Below are positions 60,845 to 64,000 of a stretch of DNA of 64,000 nucleotides, in pieces; the stretch's first letter is position 1, and the number at the start of each line of letters is the position of its first letter. The position numbers and the translations under genes are program-made. Under the pieces are notes generated by a model that was given only the letters and a program-made list of their open reading frames with translations, was not told where the DNA came from and did no database searches. The stretch covers positions 124,001 through 188,000 of the forward strand of contig VHBB01000002.1 in the NCBI GenBank assembly GCA_016872155.1. The letters are read 5' to 3'. This stretch comes from Sphingomonadales bacterium. Its GTDB lineage: Bacteria > Bacteroidota > Bacteroidia > Chitinophagales > Chitinophagaceae.

Positions 60845-62275
60845 ATGCCGCACGAAGCGATCTCCACCTTTGATATTTTTAAGATCGGGATAGGACCCTC
60901 GAGTTCACATACCTTGGGCCCCTGGAGAGCCGCCTTGCGCTTTGTAGACGAATTGAGGGCATCGGGAGAACTTTCGCAAGTAACCGCCCTGCGTGTTTTG
61001 TTGTATGGTTCGTTGGCAAAGACCGGAAAGGGGCACGGCACCGACATTGCGGTTCAATTGGGATTGTCCGGAGAAGATCCGGTGCAATTTCCCGTCGATC
61101 AGCTGCATGCCCGTTTAAACAATATTGCGGCTTCGAACCGCCTTCTATTGGGTAAAGCACACGAGATCGTTTTCGATCCAAGAGAAGATATCGAGTTCTT
61201 GATTACCGAAACTTTACCTTTTCACTCCAATGGCATTAGTTTCTTAGCCACCCTTTTATCGGGGGCCAACCGGGCGGCCACTTTTTACTCTGTTGGCGGA
61301 GGGTTCGTGGTAAAAGAAGGGGAATCCTCTTCTTCTCAACAACTTGTCGAACTCCCTTTTCCTATCAATAATGCATCCGACTTGCAACACTGGTGTATCA
61401 AGACCGGGTTATCGATTCATGAGATCGTATTAGAAAATGAATCGGCGTGGCGACCAGAGGTCGATACAAAAAAAATGGCCTTGGAGATTTGGAGGGTAAT
61501 GCAGGATTGCATCTATCGGGGATGCCACACCGTTGGTGTATTGCCCGGTGGACTAGAGGTGAATCGCAGAGCGGCCGATCTTCATAAAAAGTTATTGTCT
61601 TCGAAGACTGGCTATAAGGACAAGCGTGAATGGACGTCCGCCATCAGCGCCGGTGGCCATGATTTTAAATATACACTCGACTGGGTCAGTTGTTTTGCGC
61701 TTGCCGTTAACGAAGAGAATGCGGCCTTTGGAAGAGTAGTAACGGCTCCTACCAATGGGGCAGCCGGTGTTATTCCGGCCGTGTTGCAATATTTTATTTG
61801 CTTTTGTAATGGTGAGCAAGAAGAAAAGATGCTGGCATTTCTTTTGACGGCTGCACAGATCGGTACCCTTTTTAAAAAGGGGGCAACGCTCTCTGCGGCC
61901 ATGGGTGGATGCCAGGCCGAGATCGGCGTATCTTCTGCTATGGCAGCCGCGGGGCTAACCGATGCCATGGGGGGTACCCAGCGTCAAGTCCTTATGGCAG
62001 CCGAGATCGCCATGGAACACCATTTGGGTTTAACCTGCGATCCCATTGGAGGATTGGTTCAGGTACCCTGTATAGAACGCAATACGATGGGTGCGATCAA
62101 AGCCATTACGGCTTCGCAATTGGCCTTGCAAAGTGCGCCCGATCTGGCCAAGGTTTCGCTCGATGCCGTTATTAGAACCATGTGGGAGACGGCCCAAGAT
62201 ATGAATCACAAGTACAAAGAAACGGCCGATGGCGGACTAGCCATTAGTGTGCCGCTTAGTTTACCGGAATGCTAA
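60845..62275 (+). CDS. sdaA: L-serine dehydratase, iron-sulfur type
   Basis: This converts L-serine to pyruvate and ammonia with a [4Fe-4S] cluster. The single 476-residue chain joins the beta domain ([14 protein letters not shown], about 17-30) to the alpha domain. Cluster cysteines are probably Cys356 (GGCQAE), Cys398 (TCDPIGG) and Cys409 (VPCIER). The protein ends with Cys476 as its last residue, matching the 'tail-in-mouth' arrangement in which the C-terminal cysteine supplies the fourth ligand in the Legionella-type enzyme. Its 3' end overlaps the convergent mqnE by 20 bases. Confidence 0.95.
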   Translation: MPHEAISTFDIFKIGIGPSSSHTLGPWRAALRFVDELRASGELSQVTALRVLLYGSLAKTGKGHGTDIAVQLGLSGEDPVQFPVDQLHARLNNIAASNRLLLGKAHEIVFDPREDIEFLITETLPFHSNGISFLATLLSGANRAATFYSVGGGFVVKEGESSSSQQLVELPFPINNASDLQHWCIKTGLSIHEIVLENESAWRPEVDTKKMALEIWRVMQDCIYRGCHTVGVLPGGLEVNRRAADLHKKLLSSKTGYKDKREWTSAISAGGHDFKYTLDWVSCFALAVNEENAAFGRVVTAPTNGAAGVIPAVLQYFICFCNGEQEEKMLAFLLTAAQIGTLFKKGATLSAAMGGCQAEIGVSSAMAAAGLTDAMGGTQRQVLMAAEIAMEHHLGLTCDPIGGLVQVPCIERNTMGAIKAITASQLALQSAPDLAKVSLDAVIRTMWETAQDMNHKYKETADGGLAISVPLSLPEC

Positions 62276-63377
62276 AGTCGTTGACGACATTATAAAGTGT
62301 ATCTCTTTCGATCGGATCTCTCTTGGCTTGTCGAATAAGATGTACCAGTTGCTCGGTACTAAGGGTAGGGTGTTGCTCTTCCGATCCGGCCATGCTGTAG
62401 ATCTTGGTACTGTCATCGATAGTGCCATCAATGTCATCTACGCCAAACGAAAGGGAGAGCTGTGCATTTTGTCTGCCCAGCATGGGCCAGTACGATTTTA
62501 CATGCGAAAAATTATCGAGGTAGATTCGGGCAATGGCATAGAGGCGCATGTCTTCGGTTAACGTACTTTCCTTAACATGACTCATGTCGTTATCCTTATT
62601 GCGGAACTTAAGCGGAATAAAGGTATTGAAGCCATGGGTCTGATCTTGCAGTTCACGAAGCCTTCGCATGTGGTCAATTCGATCCTCGAACGATTCGATA
62701 TGTCCGTATAGCATGGTTGCATTAGAGGGAAGCCCCATCTCGTGTGCCGTGCGGTGAATCGCCAACCAACCCTCGGCGTCTACCTTGTCGGCACAGATCT
62801 GCTGGCGAATGGTGGGAGCAAAGATCTCGGCGCCTCCACCGGGAATAGAGTCAAGGCCAGCTTCCTTTAATCTTGTTAATCCCTCTTGCACGCTCAGTTT
62901 TGCCTTACGAAACATGTAGTCGTATTCTACGGCGGTAAACGCTTTAATATGTAAAGAGGGACGATGGGCCTTGATGGCTTTGAGTAGTTCGCTAAAGAAA
63001 GCCAGGTCCATTTTGGGGTGTACGCCTCCGACAATATGAACTTCGGTTACCGGCTTACCATCGTAGCGCTTGACCAGGTGCAGCATTTGCTCAATGCTGA
63101 GTTCCCATCCCTCTTCGCGATGGGCATAGAGGCGACTATAGGCACAGAACTGACAACTAAAAACACAAACGTTGGTCGGTTCAATATGAAAGTTGCGGTT
63201 AAAGTAAACCTTGTTGCCATGTAAACGCTCTTTGATCTGGTTAGCTAAGGTGCCCACCAGTCCTAGGCTTGCCTGTCGAAAAAGGGTCAGACAGTCCGCA
63301 TCGGTAATACGTTCGCCTGCGCTAACTTTTTCGGCAATACCCGCAAGAGGTTTAGGTAGTTGATGAAAGGGGAGCAT
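62256..63377 (-). CDS. mqnE: aminofutalosine synthase MqnE (radical SAM)
   Basis: This adds a radical from SAM to the MqnA product, forming aminofutalosine on the way to menaquinone. The radical SAM CxxxCxxC cysteines are Cys71, Cys75 and Cys78 ([11 protein letters not shown]). [16 protein letters not shown] and [16 protein letters not shown] favour MqnE over MqnC, with which it shares much sequence; this distinction rests on recall of the families. At 373 residues it is full length. A TACCTTTG element (63407-63400, minus strand) lies 22 bases before the ATG. Confidence 0.87.
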   Translation of the reverse strand: MLPFHQLPKPLAGIAEKVSAGERITDADCLTLFRQASLGLVGTLANQIKERLHGNKVYFNRNFHIEPTNVCVFSCQFCAYSRLYAHREEGWELSIEQMLHLVKRYDGKPVTEVHIVGGVHPKMDLAFFSELLKAIKAHRPSLHIKAFTAVEYDYMFRKAKLSVQEGLTRLKEAGLDSIPGGGAEIFAPTIRQQICADKVDAEGWLAIHRTAHEMGLPSNATMLYGHIESFEDRIDHMRRLRELQDQTHGFNTFIPLKFRNKDNDMSHVKESTLTEDMRLYAIARIYLDNFSHVKSYWPMLGRQNAQLSLSFGVDDIDGTIDDSTKIYSMAGSEEQHPTLSTEQLVHLIRQAKRDPIERDTLYNVVNDFSIPVN

Positions 63378-63399
63378 ACGAAGTTCTATAACGTGGCTG

Positions 63400-63407
63400 C
63401 AAAGGTA
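63400..63407 (-). promoter_or_regulatory. -7 promoter element of mqnE
   Basis: On the minus strand this reads TACCTTTG, an exact TAnnTTTG, 22 bases before the mqnE ATG. Confidence 0.55.
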
Positions 63408-63490
63408 AGTTGAATTCAGTAGTTGCCTTTGCTTTGTTATTCGATGTTGTAAAAATTACTATCTTTCGTTGAACCAAACCAACGCGTCGT

Positions 63491-64000
63491 ATGGAAAGAT
63501 TTCAAGGCATTATCGGGATCGTACTGATCTTGGCGATCGCTTTTTTGTTTTCTAACAATAAAAAAAAGATCGATCTCCGTCTGGTAATCAGCGGTATCCT
63601 TTTGCAAGTTTCCATCGCGCTGTTGATCTTTAAAGTGGGGCCCGTTCAATGGTTCTTTCAGCAAGTGGGCAGAGCAATTGGCAAATTAGAGCAGTTCTCA
63701 AAAGCAGGCGTAGATTTTGTCTATGGCGGCGTAGCGACCATTGGGGCAACGGGCAGTGCACAGAACTACAGAGCACCCGACTCGTTCGTATTCGCCTTCA
63801 ACGTTACGGCTACCATCGTCTTGGTCTGCGCATTGGTAGCGGTCTTTTATCATATTGGATTAATGCAGCGGGTGGTGTCGCTGATTGCCCGTGCCATGAA
63901 CAAAGTAATGCGGGTGAGCGGGGCCGAGGCACTCAGCAATGTGGCTAGTGCCTTTGTGGGTCAGGTAGAGGCGCAAGTTATGGTCAGACCCTATTTGCCC
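63491..64000 (+). CDS. nupC: NupC/CNT family nucleoside transporter, 3' end outside window
   Basis: The first 170 codons are present, starting at ATG 63491 (MERFQGIIGI). They encode a hydrophobic helix at about 5-18 and a second near 30-48, then the gate domain and the CNT signature GAEALSNVASAFVGQVEAQ at about 145-163, followed by VMVRPYLP at the window end. This is the concentrative nucleoside transporter family, which imports nucleosides with protons or sodium. A TATCTTTC sequence about 20 bases upstream may be its promoter. The rest lies beyond 64000. Confidence 0.92.
   Translation, partial: MERFQGIIGIVLILAIAFLFSNNKKKIDLRLVISGILLQVSIALLIFKVGPVQWFFQQVGRAIGKLEQFSKAGVDFVYGGVATIGATGSAQNYRAPDSFVFAFNVTATIVLVCALVAVFYHIGLMQRVVSLIARAMNKVMRVSGAEALSNVASAFVGQVEAQVMVRPYLP

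Noticed and set aside
1-64000. CRISPR arrays, insertion sequences, prophage or defence islands
   Set aside because: No spaced direct repeats, transposase, integrase or recognised defence genes were seen. The S74 gene alone is not evidence of a phage.

Overview
The window looks like a chromosomal segment of a Bacteroidota bacterium, most likely of the Chitinophagaceae type. The evidence is a secreted subtilase with a C-terminal type IX secretion sorting domain, a Carboxypeptidase-D-like repeat protein, several lipoproteins, an ExbB/ExbD pair, many start codons without a Shine-Dalgarno sequence, and many copies of the Bacteroidota -7 promoter element TAnnTTTG just upstream of genes. Menaquinone is apparently made by the futalosine route (mqnA and mqnE are both present). 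Genes are packed tightly, several overlap by 4-20 bases, and the general style is core housekeeping.

Layout. 1-17.1 kb: transhydrogenase pntB (its 5' end lies outside the window), rsmF, fmt, a NamZ-like muramidase, slyD, an SPFH protein, exbB/exbD, prmC, a 3-hydroxyacyl-CoA dehydrogenase, mrp, pyrF, glutaryl-CoA dehydrogenase, aroK, DUF423 and ftsK. 17.2-30.8 kb: lolA-like, kdsA, an SDR-type threonine dehydrogenase, free methionine sulfoxide reductase, a large outer-membrane putative metallopeptidase/beta-propeller protein, valS, clpS, two tRNA-Val genes, mtaB, plsC and priA. 30.8-40.5 kb is the accessory stretch: a 1316-residue subtilase, a decayed gene, two lipoproteins, a DCC-family protein, a Crp/Fnr-type regulator and a peptidase-S74 (endosialidase chaperone) protein, ended by tandem bidirectional terminators. 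40.5-49.4 kb returns to core genes: tRNA-Leu, hscB, a saccharopine-dehydrogenase-like gene, trmN6, tsaD, an ABC permease, prfC, purB and mqnA. 49.4-56.8 kb is a visibly AT-richer surface-glycan cluster: FkbM methyltransferase, GT2, SDR, two GT4 enzymes and a YfhO-like membrane protein. 56.8-64 kb: yhhQ, a nudix-dapF-nucleoside phosphorylase operon, tRNA-Cys, a small membrane protein, an FKBP lipoprotein, sdaA, mqnE and the start of a nupC-type transporter.

The most interesting signals are not single genes. (1) Three related palindromes of Crp/Fnr type lie around the Crp/Fnr regulator: one in front of the regulator, one between it and the S74 gene, and one in front of the lipoprotein pair. Together they suggest a small self-contained regulon for surface-exported proteins. 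(2) At least nine genes have a TAnnTTTG-like element ending only 4-7 bases before the start codon, which predicts leaderless transcripts. (3) The protein at 20.2-23.0 kb joins an HEXXH metallopeptidase-like head to a propeller-like middle and a probable barrel tail. (4) A 12-G tract inside a lipoprotein gene could switch it on and off. No CRISPR array, insertion sequence, prophage or recognisable defence system was seen.
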